64,000 nucleotides of DNA from Sandaracinaceae bacterium (GTDB lineage: Bacteria > Myxococcota_A > Polyangia > Polyangiales > Sandaracinaceae): positions 53,865-117,864 of the forward strand of contig JAHBWG010000016.1 of the NCBI GenBank assembly GCA_019637095.1, read 5' to 3'. Positions 17,792 to 26,301 of the stretch are shown one piece after another. The notes beneath the pieces are model-generated. The model was not told where the DNA came from. It searched no databases and worked only from the letters and a program-made list of their open reading frames with translations. Position numbers and translations under genes: made by a program. Every line of letters begins with the position of its first letter. Position 1 is the stretch's first letter.

Positions 17792-19159
17792 ATGGCCGAC
17801 GACAAGGAACGCCTCCCCGGCCGGCTCGCGAGGACCCTCAAGGTGGGGCTGCTCGGCTCGCGCGTCGGCTCGAGCTACCTCGGCGGCAAGCTCGCGGACG
17901 TCTTCCGCGGCGAGGGCGATCGCGAGCGCGCCCGCGTCGAGCGCCACGTCGACAACGCCAAGCGCATCGCGCACACGATGACGCAGCTGCGCGGGCCGCT
18001 CATGAAGATCGGCCAGCTCATGAGCACGCACGCCGAGGCGCTCCCCGACGAGATGGTGAAGCTCCTCGCGCCGCTCCAGACCTCCGCGCCGCCCATGCGC
18101 TACGAGACGATCCGCGCCGTGCTCGAGGGAGATCTCGGCGCGCCGCCCGAGGCGCTCTTCGCCGACTTCGAGCGCGAGGCCGTCGCCGCCGCCTCCCTCG
18201 GGCAGGTCCACCGCGCGCGCCTCGCGGACGGAACGCGCGTCGCCGTGAAGGTGCAGTACCCGGGCGCGGTCGCGAGCGTCGAGGGAGATCTGTCGAACAT
18301 CCACCTCGCGACCAAGATGGTGAAGGGCCTCCTGAGCGATCTGCTCGGCCAGAGCCGCTTCGACGTGACGCCGTTCGCGGAGGAGCTCGCGGAGCACCTC
18401 ATGCAGGAGACCGACTACTGCCGCGAGGCGTACAACGCGAAGCTCCTCTACGCGCTGCTCGAGGACGACCCGGAGCTGCTCGTCCCGCGCGTGCACGACA
18501 GCCACTCGGGCCTGCGCGTGATCACGTACGACTGGATCGAGGGCGAGCCGCTCGACTGGGCGCTCGAGCATCCCGATCGGACGATCCGCGAGCGCGTGGT
18601 GCTCCAGCTCCAGCGCGCGTTCTGGCTCCAGTTCTTCGGCGGCGGGCTCCTGCACGCGGACCCGCACCCGGGCAACTTCAAGGTCCTGTCCGACGGCCGG
18701 CTCGGCATCCTCGACTACGGCTGCGTGAAGATCTTCGAAGAGCCGTTCCTGCGCGCCTTCGGGCGGATGATGCACGCGGAGATGGAGGGCGACGAGGAGG
18801 CGCTGCGCGACGTGTTCGTGGAGCTCGGGCTCATGGAGGATCGCGACAGCGACGTGGAGCTCGAGGACATGGAGAAGGTCGCCGCCTACTTCTCGGCGGG
18901 CGTGCGCGAGGACGTCGAGTTCGACTTCTCGACGTTCGACTACCCGGCCGCCGGCCGCGAGCTCGTCATGCACTTCCTCACGCGGCGGCGCCCTCCGCCC
19001 GCGCGACGCGACTTCCTCTTCTTGAGCCGCGTCGTGCTCGGCTACTACGAGTACTTCGCGCGCGCGAAGGTGAAGATGAACTTCCACCGCTACGTGCGCC
19101 CCTACTTCGAGCACGGCTTCACGGGCCGGCGGATCGAGATCCCGCCGTGGGGCGAGTGA
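17792..19159 (+). CDS. ABC1/UbiB (COQ8/AarF) family atypical kinase
   Basis: A 455-residue protein of the UbiB/ABC1/ADCK family, needed for ubiquinone biosynthesis in many organisms and acting as an atypical ATPase/kinase. All hallmark motifs are visible: the KxGQ motif in LMKIGQLMST, the Ala-rich nucleotide loop AAASLGQVHRA, the lysine in VAVKVQYPG, the QETDY stretch, HADPHPGN with the catalytic loop, and the metal-binding DYG. The bacterial C-terminal membrane helices of classic UbiB are not evident, so it is closer to eukaryote-type COQ8. It starts 25 bases from the divergent Coq4-like gene. Confidence 0.92.
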   Translation: MADDKERLPGRLARTLKVGLLGSRVGSSYLGGKLADVFRGEGDRERARVERHVDNAKRIAHTMTQLRGPLMKIGQLMSTHAEALPDEMVKLLAPLQTSAPPMRYETIRAVLEGDLGAPPEALFADFEREAVAAASLGQVHRARLADGTRVAVKVQYPGAVASVEGDLSNIHLATKMVKGLLSDLLGQSRFDVTPFAEELAEHLMQETDYCREAYNAKLLYALLEDDPELLVPRVHDSHSGLRVITYDWIEGEPLDWALEHPDRTIRERVVLQLQRAFWLQFFGGGLLHADPHPGNFKVLSDGRLGILDYGCVKIFEEPFLRAFGRMMHAEMEGDEEALRDVFVELGLMEDRDSDVELEDMEKVAAYFSAGVREDVEFDFSTFDYPAAGRELVMHFLTRRRPPPARRDFLFLSRVVLGYYEYFARAKVKMNFHRYVRPYFEHGFTGRRIEIPPWGE

Positions 19160-19170
19160 GCGACGCCGAG

Positions 19171-20298
19171 ATGACGAAGAAGAAGACGAAGAGCGTCCCC
19201 ATCAACCTCCTCGAGCTCGAGGCGGCCGCCCGCGCACGCCTCGACGACAACGCGTTCGACTACTACGCGAGCGGCGCCCACGACGAGCTGACGCTGCGCG
19301 AGAACCGCGCCGCGTTCGAGCGCATCGCCCTGCGCTACCGCGTGCTCGTCGACGTCTCGCGGCGCGATCCCTCGACCGAGGTGCTCGGCGCGAAGGTGTC
19401 GATGCCCGTCCTGATCGCGCCGACCGCGTTCCACCGCATGGCGCACCCGGACGGAGAGCGCGCGACCGCGCGCGCCGCCGCCCACGCGGGCACGCTGATG
19501 ATCAACAGCACGCTGTCGAACACGCCGATGGAGGAGGTCGTGCTCGCCGCGGGCGCCGCGCCGGTGTGGTTCCAGCTCTACGTGTACAAGGATCGCGGCG
19601 AGACGAAGGCGCTCGTCGAGCGCGCAGAGGCCGCGGGCGCGCGCGCGCTCGTCCTCACCGTCGACGCGCCGCTCCTCGGGACGCGCGAGCGCGATCGGAG
19701 GAACCGCTTCCGCCTGCCGGCGGGGCTGACCGTCGCGAACATGACCGCCGTGGGCAAGGGCGAGCTGCCCGACGTCGCCGACTCCGGCCTCGCCGCGTAC
19801 TTCGCGACCATGCTCGACCCCTCGATCACCTTCGACGACCTCTCGTGGCTCAAGTCGGTCACGACGCTCCCGCTCGTGGTGAAGGGCGTCGTGCGCGCCG
19901 ACGACGCCGCGCGCTGCGTCGCCGCGGGCGCCGACGCGGTGGTCGTCTCGAACCACGGCGGCCGGCAGCTCGACACCTCCGTCGCGACGATCCGCGCGCT
20001 GCCGGAGGTGGTCGACGCGATCGGCGGCCGCGCCGAGGTCTACGTCGACGGAGGCGTGCGCCGCGGCACCGACGTGCTCAAGGCGCTCGCGTACGGCGCG
20101 CGCGCGGTGCTCCTCGGGCGCCCCGTCCTCTACGGGCTCGCGCTCGACGGCCAGCGCGGCGTGGAGCGCGCGCTCTCCATCCTGCGCGAGGAGCTCGACC
20201 TCGCGATGGCGCTCGCGGGCTGCCCCGACGTCGCCGCGATCACGCGCGACCTCCTCGCCGACGGCCCGAGCGAGCCGGCCTCGGGTCAGCGGCGGTAG
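19171..20298 (+). CDS. lldD: FMN-dependent alpha-hydroxy acid oxidase/dehydrogenase (L-lactate or glycolate type)
   Basis: A 375-residue TIM-barrel flavoenzyme oxidising an L-2-hydroxyacid to the 2-oxoacid. Visible active-site elements include DYYASGAHDE near the N-terminus, WFQLYVYKD, LTVDAP, the FMN lysine in VVKGV, the catalytic base and substrate arginine in SNHGGRQLD (His262, Arg265), and the phosphate loop [16 protein letters not shown]. No membrane anchor is seen. An alternative GTG at 19156 overlaps the upstream kinase stop as GTGA. Lactate versus glycolate cannot be told by eye. Its last 273 bases are duplicated at 24018-24290. Confidence 0.9.
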   Translation: MTKKKTKSVPINLLELEAAARARLDDNAFDYYASGAHDELTLRENRAAFERIALRYRVLVDVSRRDPSTEVLGAKVSMPVLIAPTAFHRMAHPDGERATARAAAHAGTLMINSTLSNTPMEEVVLAAGAAPVWFQLYVYKDRGETKALVERAEAAGARALVLTVDAPLLGTRERDRRNRFRLPAGLTVANMTAVGKGELPDVADSGLAAYFATMLDPSITFDDLSWLKSVTTLPLVVKGVVRADDAARCVAAGADAVVVSNHGGRQLDTSVATIRALPEVVDAIGGRAEVYVDGGVRRGTDVLKALAYGARAVLLGRPVLYGLALDGQRGVERALSILREELDLAMALAGCPDVAAITRDLLADGPSEPASGQRR

Positions 20299-20678
20299 GT
20301 AAGCGACACGCCGCCGGCGGCGTCGCCCTCGGGCGTGATCATCATGAACGGGACCGGCACGGCGGCGTCCTCGAGCGCGCGCATCTCGCGGGTGAGCTGG
20401 CGCCGGGCGTGAGCTCCCCCCATCCAGCGGACGAGCCCCCAGATGCCCGCGACGGCGGCCGCCGCGACGACCACGAGCGAGCCGATCGCGAGCCCGGCCC
20501 ACAGCTGCTCCGCCTCGTCGTTGCGGGCCGCGAAGGTCGCGAGCATCGAGAAGGACCCGAACAGGGCCGCGCCCACCAGCAGCGGCATGCCGATCAGCGT
20601 CGCGGCCGCCGGGCCGTCGAGGTCGATGGCGTCGTGCTCGCGCCGGAGGCACTCGAGGCGCGTGCCGCACGGCACCTC
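20026..20678 (+). repeat. 653-bp direct repeat, left copy
   Basis: This copy covers the 3' end of the hydroxyacid oxidase gene and most of the convergent membrane-protein gene. It aligns without gaps to 24018-24670 at a constant offset of 3992, with 16 mismatches by eye (about 97.5% identity). Homology stops abruptly on both sides. Together the two copies bracket the low-GC insert. Confidence 0.95.
20286..20675 (-). pseudogene. 5'-truncated copy of the membrane-protein gene at 24278-24805
   Basis: A 129-codon frame that matches residues from about 48 onward of the intact paralogue at 24278-24805 (from [12 protein letters not shown] to the end). It has lost the signal peptide and first 47 residues, and upstream it is joined to a remnant of the lipoprotein gene pair. 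Differences from the intact copy are few (for example NDEAEQLW versus DDEQETLW). Two hydrophobic segments remain. A GTG at 20675 could start translation, but without the export signal the product is probably non-functional. Confidence 0.85.
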
Positions 20679-20692
20679 CTCGTGGGCTGGAT

Positions 20693-20837
20693 CGAGGTCG
20701 CGCCCCCACGGATCATCGGGGTTCGTGCAAAACTCCCCTCAGCACGACCAACGCCGGCAGTCCACGCCAGCGCCTCTTCATGCCCTCGCCTCCCTACGTA
20801 TCCGCGCGACCGCGCCGACGAGCTCGATCACCGGCAC
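20693..20837 (-). pseudogene. Degenerate remnant of the lipoprotein gene pair junction
   Basis: Reading leftward, this stretch resembles 21385-21537, where the 3' end of one gene overlaps the start of the next. The remnant keeps VPVIELVGAVARIRREARA as the tail of the first gene and MKRRWRGLPAL as the head of the second, which soon hits a stop. I estimate about 80% identity with one 8-base indel. It then fuses into the truncated membrane-protein gene. It shows that the lipoprotein pair was once present in tandem. Confidence 0.75.
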
Positions 20838-20875
20838 ACCCGCGCCGCCCGACCTCGCGGCGTGAGCCTCTGTCA

Positions 20876-21481
20876 CTACAGCGCCCGGAACGTGTCGAGG
20901 GGCAGAGGCGTCGGGTCGTTCGTTCCGGCGCCCGACACCATGCCGTCCGCGTCGACAGTGGCGGCGTGGATGAGCGAATACACACCGTCTCGCCCGGCGA
21001 CGATAACGAACGCGCGCCCGGTAGGGTAGCGCTGCGCCGCCCAAAGGCACTCGGGACCAGTCAGGGGCGCATACTCGTTTGCCTCGGAGTGTCGCGCTCC
21101 ATCCTCTGTGGCGTAGTACTGAACGCCCATGCGCGCCCTGAGTACGATACCGCTCGGCACAGCGTACCCAAGGGTATCGTCGACACTGCACGCACCCTCG
21201 TCTACGCATGTCGCCAAGAATACACCCATCAGCGGAACCGCGGTCGACGGAATCAGGGATGGGTCACCCACCATCGACGGACCACAGGTAACGATGAGCG
21301 CGATCGCGTGATTGTACGACACCGCCGACTGCCAGATCATCTCGAGGCTCTGGGGTTGAGGCTCGCAGATCGCGCCGTGCGCGCGATCGAGGTCCCGCCC
21401 GCACGGATCACCGGGGTTCGCGCAACCTACCCCGAACAGTACGCCGGCCAGCGCCAGCAGTCCACGCCAGCGCCTCTTCAT
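20876..21481 (-). CDS. Putative lipoprotein in low-GC insert
   Basis: A 201-residue predicted lipoprotein: basic start MKRRWRGLLALAGVLFGVGC with lipobox FGVGC, then a Cys-containing mature part with no domain I recognise. Its ATG overlaps the upstream stop as ATGA at 21478-21481, so it is translationally coupled to the preceding gene. Base composition is visibly less GC-rich than the chromosome around it, with codons such as ATT, GTA and AAT used freely, which suggests acquisition from elsewhere. Function unknown. Confidence 0.72.
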   Translation of the reverse strand: MKRRWRGLLALAGVLFGVGCANPGDPCGRDLDRAHGAICEPQPQSLEMIWQSAVSYNHAIALIVTCGPSMVGDPSLIPSTAVPLMGVFLATCVDEGACSVDDTLGYAVPSGIVLRARMGVQYYATEDGARHSEANEYAPLTGPECLWAAQRYPTGRAFVIVAGRDGVYSLIHAATVDADGMVSGAGTNDPTPLPLDTFRAL

Positions 21482-21537
21482 GGCCTCGCCTCCCTCCGCA
21501 GCCGCTCGACCGCGTCCACGAACTCGATCACCGGCAC
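21385..21537 (-). repeat. Intact counterpart of the degenerate repeat at 20693-20837
   Basis: This segment spans the end of the gene at 21478-22209 and the start of the gene at 20876-21481. A diverged copy sits about 700 bases to the left in the same orientation, separated from it by the second lipoprotein gene. It marks a past tandem duplication of the pair inside the insert. Confidence 0.7.
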
Positions 21538-22209
21538 GCGCGCCGGGCCAATCTCCGCCGCCGTGCCCGCCATCGGGAAGGCCTCGTACACGAACCACTC
21601 TCCACTGACGTTCATGCTGAGCACCCAGAGGTGAGAGGCGTCGGAGTCGGAGGCGCGCCGCCCCGACGATGTCGAGAGGGCCTGGTAGACACGCCCGCTG
21701 GGCATCGTGGTCTCGATGGAGTCGCGAACCCACGCGTCGATCTCGCCGCTCGGATCTCCTGCCGCCGTGTCTTCGATGACGAGGTGTACCGACACGAACG
21801 TGCTCGCCTCGACCTCACCCGTCGGCTGCACCCGGCCCTCGGTGCGGTAGGTGCGCCCGTGGCTCAGCCGGGTGGCCCGCCCGACGACCAACGCGTGCGG
21901 ACGGGGCACATCGCGCAAGATCGCCTCCGGGTTCGCGACGATCAGGTCGCAGTGAGGCATGGTTCGCCAGCCACCCTCGGGAGGCGCAGGCGCAGCCACG
22001 CCGCGACCCGGGGAATGGGGAGCCCCGGCCGTCGGCTCCTCGGGCTCGGGGCTGGGCAGCTCACGAAGCCCCTGTCGGGCCTCGGTCGGAGGACCTCCCG
22101 GCTCGTCATCGGGCGGCGCGAAGAGGCAACCCCGGACGAGGATGACGAGCACGGCGAGCGCGCTCCCTCTCCAGAGACGACCGGGCATCGGGCTGGGTGT
22201 GGCGCTCAC
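21478..22209 (-). CDS. Putative exported protein in low-GC insert
   Basis: A 243-residue protein with an N-terminal hydrophobic segment (about 11-27) ending in VRGC, a possible but atypical lipobox, followed by a Pro/Glu-rich linker and a mixed domain rich in beta strands. I do not recognise the family. The order metalloprotease-like gene, 13-base gap, this gene, then ATGA overlap with the next suggests one leftward operon of exported proteins. Composition matches the rest of the insert. Confidence 0.68.
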   Translation of the reverse strand: MSATPSPMPGRLWRGSALAVLVILVRGCLFAPPDDEPGGPPTEARQGLRELPSPEPEEPTAGAPHSPGRGVAAPAPPEGGWRTMPHCDLIVANPEAILRDVPRPHALVVGRATRLSHGRTYRTEGRVQPTGEVEASTFVSVHLVIEDTAAGDPSGEIDAWVRDSIETTMPSGRVYQALSTSSGRRASDSDASHLWVLSMNVSGEWFVYEAFPMAGTAAEIGPARVPVIEFVDAVERLRREARP

Positions 22210-22222
22210 ATGGGCCTCCTCA

Positions 22223-24017
22223 TCATAGCGCGCTCAGCGTCGCCACCCAGCTCGAGCTGGTGCGCGTGAGATCCACCGAGTTCACGGCGTTCGGCATCAG
22301 CTCGACCGGGGAGCCGAAGAATCCAGTCCCCGTGCCGACTCTATCGGTGGAGAACAATGCCCTCGAGGCGTTGTTGCCCCGCCACACGATTCGGGTTCGG
22401 TCGGTGCCGGCATCATAGGCCATGCCGAACGGGCGCCGCGTGCGGTAGTTCTGAAACGCGGACCCGAGGTTGCCCGGCGACCCGAGGGTGTAGGTGCTAC
22501 CACCACCTGTCACGTTCACCGCGAGCTGCACCATGCGGTGCATCGTCGCGATGTCGGGATCGTCCTGAGCCGCCGTGAGGAGGTTGGGCGCCCCCGAGGG
22601 GTGGAAGACGGCGCCCCCGAGGAAGCGGTAGCGTCGATGCGACGAAGCGAGCACGGGGGACTGCCACCACCCTCCGGGGGCCGCCGCCCGCCAGGTCGAG
22701 TAGAGATAGCCATCCGAGGCTCGAATGAAGAAGAGCACGAACCGGTCCCGGTACCCATCGTACTCGAGGACGGGCCGCGTGATCGTTCCGAAGCCCGCCT
22801 CGATGGACGACTGGACCCAGCTCCCGCCGAGGTTGCTGGACCAAGCCGTGTGGATGGGACAATGGACGGATCCCGCTCCACACGGGCCCACCGCGGCGAC
22901 CGCCACCTCGCCGTAGGCGCTGTACGACACGGCGACCGGCAGGCGACGACCCGCCGCGTTCGACGGGTAGCTCGCCGGCGGGGTGAAGGCGCCGCCGCTG
23001 CCGGGGACGCCGAAGCGGGCGCGCCAAGCGCGGACGTCCATGTTCGGCCACGCGACGAGAACCTCGCCCGAGCTCTGACCCGGCAGAGTGGCTCGCCGGG
23101 CGATCGCCGGACCGACCGTGGTGAACCGCTCCGGGTAGTGGCTCGTCACGAGCTGCGGTGCAGACCAGCTCACCCCGGTCGTCGACGTGGTGTACGAGGC
23201 GACGCGAGACGAGAGCCCAGAGCGGAGCTCGATGGTGTTGGCGTCGATCGTGAACAGGTGACGAAACGCGTTGTGAGTATCCTGGACATAGGCCGGTATC
23301 ATCACGGAGCTGCCGCCCGCGTCGGTGTGCAGGATTCCCCAGACCGCATGCACGATCTCGTGAACGAGCACCCCTTCGAACATGATCCCGAGGCCGGGTG
23401 AGAACGAGGTCCTCCAGTCGCGAACCGTACCATCGCAGTTCTTCAGGAAGATGGCGACGCCGGAACCTTCGGACCCGCAGTTCCAACTGCTGGCTTGGCC
23501 GAGCGGGTTGTTGTTTACGACGCCATCCGGGCAGGGCTGGGTCGGGCAGCACTCCCGGATGTCCTGAAAGCGAACCGTCAGCGCGTTGGGGATGAACGGG
23601 ACGTCTCCGGCGTCACCCGCGTAGTAGAGGTCGACATGCGCGCCGGATTCCTCGTTCAAGATGGCCAACGCGTTGAGGAGCGTTTCGCGCACCTGGTCGA
23701 CGTTGAACCCGTTCGCGGCGAGCGTGCCCGGGATGAAGTAGACCGGGACCGAACCGCTCCAGGTGCAACCGGTATAGGGGAGGGTCTGCGCTACCGCCGG
23801 GGGGGGGGGGGGGGGGGGAGGGGGGGGGGGGGGGGGGCGGGGGGGGGTCCATCATTCGCTGCCCCGGGGAAGCATGGTTCATACCCCGTCGCGAGGCGGT
23901 TGTAAGCGACGGAACTGCTCGCGCGATCCGCGCCGTCTCGGCACGGCAGCGGCTGTCGCGTGGGACATGCTGGCACGGTCTTGGTGCTCCCCGGCTGCTC
24001 AGGTGCCGAGACTCTCG
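22223..24017 (-). pseudogene. 5'-truncated secreted metalloprotease with BNR/propeller-like C-terminal region
   Basis: The uninterrupted part (22223-23692, 489 residues from a GTG) carries HEIVHAVWGILH at about 111-122: a zinc HExxH site with a possible third histidine ligand. Several cysteines precede it. From about residue 150 the repeats read like a BNR/sialidase-type beta-propeller. Coding character continues upstream of 23692 (for example [15 protein letters not shown]), reaches the G-tract at 23799-23847, and resumes beyond it in another frame up to the repeat junction at 24017, with no signal peptide. The gene is therefore truncated or broken, or misassembled. It heads the insert's leftward operon. 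Confidence 0.65.
23799..23847 (+). repeat. 49-base near-pure poly-G tract
   Basis: Forty-seven of 49 bases are G; the exceptions are A at 23819 and C at 23838. On the coding strand it would be a polyproline stretch inside the metalloprotease gene. Nothing like it occurs elsewhere in the window. It may be a real slippage-prone tract or a two-colour sequencing/assembly artefact. Confidence 0.9.
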
Positions 24018-24290
24018 GGCCGCGCCGAGGTCTACGTCGACGGAGGCGTGCGCCGCGGGACCGACGTGCTCAAGGCGCTGGCGTACGGCGCGCGCGCGGT
24101 GCTCCTCGGGCGCCCCGTCCTCTACGGGCTCGCGCTCGACGGCCAGCGCGGCGTGGAGCGCGCGCTCTCGATCCTGCGCGAGGAGCTCGACCTCGCGATG
24201 GCGCTCGCGGGCTGCCCCGACGTCGCCGCGATCACGCGCGACCTCCTCGCCGACGGACCGAGCGAGCCGGCCTCGGGTCACCGGCGGTAG
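24018..24290 (+). pseudogene. 3' fragment of the hydroxyacid oxidase gene
   Basis: These 90 codons plus stop encode the C-terminal end of the FMN-dependent oxidase, from about [14 protein letters not shown] to the end, nearly identical to the intact gene at 19171-20298. The reading frame is kept but the N-terminal three quarters, including the catalytic histidine, are missing. It lies at the left end of the right-hand direct repeat. No functional product is expected. Confidence 0.92.
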
Positions 24291-24670
24291 GTGAGCGACA
24301 CGCCGCCGGCGGCGTCGCCCTCGGGCGTGATCATCATGAACGGGACCGGCACGGCGGCGTCCTCGAGCGCGCGGATCTCGCGGGTGAGCTGGCGCCGGGC
24401 GTGAGCTCCCCCCATCCAGCGGACGAGCCCCCAGATGCCCGCGACGGCGGCCGCCGCGGCGACCACGAGCGAGCCGATCGCGAGCCCGGCCCACAGCGTC
24501 TCCTGCTCGTCGTCGCGGGCCGCGAAGGTCGCGAGCATCGAGAAAGAACCGAACAGGGCCGCGCCCACCAGCAGCGGCATGCCGATCAACGTCGCGGCCG
24601 CCGGGCCGTCGAGGTCGATGGCGTCGTGCTCGCGCCGGAGGCACTCGAGGCGCGTGCCGCACGGCACCTC
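24018..24670 (+). repeat. 653-bp direct repeat, right copy
   Basis: Gapless match to 20026-20678 with 16 differences by eye. This copy runs into the intact membrane-protein gene on its right, while the left copy runs out of the intact oxidase gene. Recombination between the copies would remove 3992 bases and restore one intact copy of each gene. Confidence 0.95.
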
Positions 24671-24805
24671 GTCGACCTCGAGCCGCGGCGCGCGGGGCCG
24701 ACGCGGCGCGTCGACGGCGAGCTCGTAGCGCAGCGTGTCCTGCGCCGACGCGGCGTGGGGGAGGCAGGTGGCGAGGACCAGGGCGACGGTGAGGAGGTTG
24801 CGCAT
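24278..24805 (-). CDS. Exported two-helix membrane protein, unknown function (intact copy)
   Basis: A 175-residue protein with a signal peptide ([21 protein letters not shown], cleavage expected after ASA), a polar region with two cysteines ([12 protein letters not shown]), two membrane helices at about 75-97 and 108-130, and a soluble tail. I do not recognise the family. It converges with the oxidase fragment, overlapping by 13 bases, as its truncated twin does at 20286. The ATG at 24805 gives the signal peptide; an upstream GTG adds only arginine-rich sequence. Confidence 0.75.
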   Translation of the reverse strand: MRNLLTVALVLATCLPHAASAQDTLRYELAVDAPRRPRAPRLEVDEVPCGTRLECLRREHDAIDLDGPAAATLIGMPLLVGAALFGSFSMLATFAARDDEQETLWAGLAIGSLVVAAAAAVAGIWGLVRWMGGAHARRQLTREIRALEDAAVPVPFMMITPEGDAAGGVSLTYRR

Positions 24806-24922
24806 GCATCCGCTTCCGCAACCCCGATGCCAGCCGCTCGCGGCCCTGCGACGGCGGCCTCGCGCGCGCCGACGGTCAGCGGCCTGCACGGCGCGCGCAA
24901 GCCGCTGCACGCGCGCCCGGGC

Positions 24923-25498
24923 TCAACAGCTGCAGCCGTCGGGGACGCGCCCGCCGGGGCGCGGGCTGATCTCGACCACGCGCCCGCGCGCGTCACGCTC
25001 GATCGCGCAGCACGCCTCGAAGGACGCGCGCAGGCGCTCTCGGCCGCGCTGGACGCGCGACTTCATCCCCGAGACGGTGATGCCCACGCGGTCCGCCGCG
25101 TCGCGCTGGCTCATCCCCTCGAGCTCGGTGAGGGTCAGCGCCTCCCGATACGGGGAGGGGAGCGCGGCGACGAACACGCCGACGAGCGGCGCGAGCAGGC
25201 GCTCGCCCTCGGTCAGCGCGGGCTCGTCCGGGGTGGCGGCGGGCTCCTCGTCCTCGAGCGACGAGAACGGCGCGCGCGCCCGCGCGCGGAGGTGGTCGGC
25301 GACGGCGCTGCGCGCGACGCGGTACACCCACGGACCGAAGCGCTCCTCGTCGCGCAGCGAGGGCAGCCCTCGGCTGAGACGAAGGAAGACATCTTGCACC
25401 ACGTCGTCGACGTCCTCCGCGGGCACGCGCCGCGCGACGAACGGCTCGAGCGTCGCGCGGAGCTCCGCCCACCGCGCGCGCGCGCCCGCGTCAATCAC
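24923..25498 (-). CDS. Sigma-70 family (ECF, SigZ-like) RNA polymerase sigma factor with Cys tail
   Basis: A 191-residue sigma factor. Region 2 is at about 15-85 ([16 protein letters not shown] and [18 protein letters not shown]) and region 4 at about 105-160 ([20 protein letters not shown] with its helix-turn-helix). A C-terminal extension has CC at 163-164 and ends in CSC at 189-191, as in SigZ-type factors. The GTG start overlaps the arsM stop as GTGA, so it is translationally coupled to the arsenite methyltransferase. I infer thiol-based sensing of arsenite or oxidants, possibly with autoregulation of the pair; no separate anti-sigma gene is present. Confidence 0.88.
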   Translation of the reverse strand: MIDAGARARWAELRATLEPFVARRVPAEDVDDVVQDVFLRLSRGLPSLRDEERFGPWVYRVARSAVADHLRARARAPFSSLEDEEPAATPDEPALTEGERLLAPLVGVFVAALPSPYREALTLTELEGMSQRDAADRVGITVSGMKSRVQRGRERLRASFEACCAIERDARGRVVEISPRPGGRVPDGCSC

Positions 25499-26301
25499 GC
25501 GCGCCTCGCCGGCCGCCGGCCCTCGATGGTCGCCGACGCGACGTAGTCCTCCGCGCGCGTCCCCGGCGCCCACTCGCGGATGAAGTCGCGGCTCTCGGGC
25601 CGCGCCTCGACGCGCACGTCCTCGAAGCCCACCTCGACGAGCATCGCGCGGACCTCGTCGAGGGTGGCCGCGCCCGCGACGCAGCCGGCGTAGGCCTCGG
25701 CCGACGCGCGCAGCGCCTCGGGGATCGGCGCGAGCGCGACCACGTCGGAGATCGCGAGCCGGCCGCCGGGGCGCAGCACCCGGAACGCCTCGCGGAACAC
25801 CGCGCGCTTGTCGGGCGAGAGGTTGATCACGCAGTTCGACAGGATCACGTCGACGCTCGCGTCCTCGACGGGGAGCGCCTCGATCGTGCCCTCGCGGAAC
25901 TCGACGTTGTCCGCGCCGAGCTTCCGCGCGTTGACGCGCGCGCGCTCGAGCATCGCGGGCGTCATGTCGACGCCGATCACGCGCCCCCGCTCGCCGACCT
26001 GCCGCGCCGCGAGGAAGCAGTCGAACCCGGCGCCGGAGCCGAGGTCGAGCACGGTCTCGCCGGACCGCAGCGCCGCGATCGCCTGGGGGTTGCCGCAGCC
26101 GAGGCCGAGGTTCGCGCCCTCGGGCACCGCGGCGAGCTCCTCGGCGCTGTAGCCGAGCTTCTGCGCGATCGCGGGCGGCGGCGGCGCGAAGCCCCCGGGC
26201 GCGCAGCACGAGGGCGCACAGCAGCTCCCCGCCTCGCGGGCGATGCGACCGTACTGGTCGCGGACGAAGTCTCGAACGGCGTCGTGGCTCGGCTCACTCA
26301 T
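25495..26301 (-). CDS. arsM: Arsenite S-adenosylmethionine methyltransferase
   Basis: A 268-residue class I methyltransferase that methylates As(III) using SAM. The SAM site is [18 protein letters not shown]. Three conserved cysteines binding As(III) are in GLGCGNP (Cys69), LSNCVIN (Cys157) and AGCVAG (Cys207). An N-terminal CC...CC cluster (27-28, 32-33) is typical of the long bacterial form. A strong AGGAGGTGA ribosome binding site precedes the ATG at 26301. The sigma gene follows with a 4-base overlap. No arsR, arsB or acr3 lies in the window. Confidence 0.95.
   Translation of the reverse strand: MSEPSHDAVRDFVRDQYGRIAREAGSCCAPSCCAPGGFAPPPPAIAQKLGYSAEELAAVPEGANLGLGCGNPQAIAALRSGETVLDLGSGAGFDCFLAARQVGERGRVIGVDMTPAMLERARVNARKLGADNVEFREGTIEALPVEDASVDVILSNCVINLSPDKRAVFREAFRVLRPGGRLAISDVVALAPIPEALRASAEAYAGCVAGAATLDEVRAMLVEVGFEDVRVEARPESRDFIREWAPGTRAEDYVASATIEGRRPARRA

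Noticed and set aside
20679..24017. Insertion sequence or prophage as the cause of the insert
   Set aside because: There is no transposase, integrase, terminal inverted repeat or short target duplication. The flanking repeats are 653 bp of chromosomal genes.
23613..24821. A 402-residue frame across the poly-G tract and the right repeat
   Set aside because: It is a shadow. It joins the antisense of the oxidase fragment to polyproline and has no domain signal.
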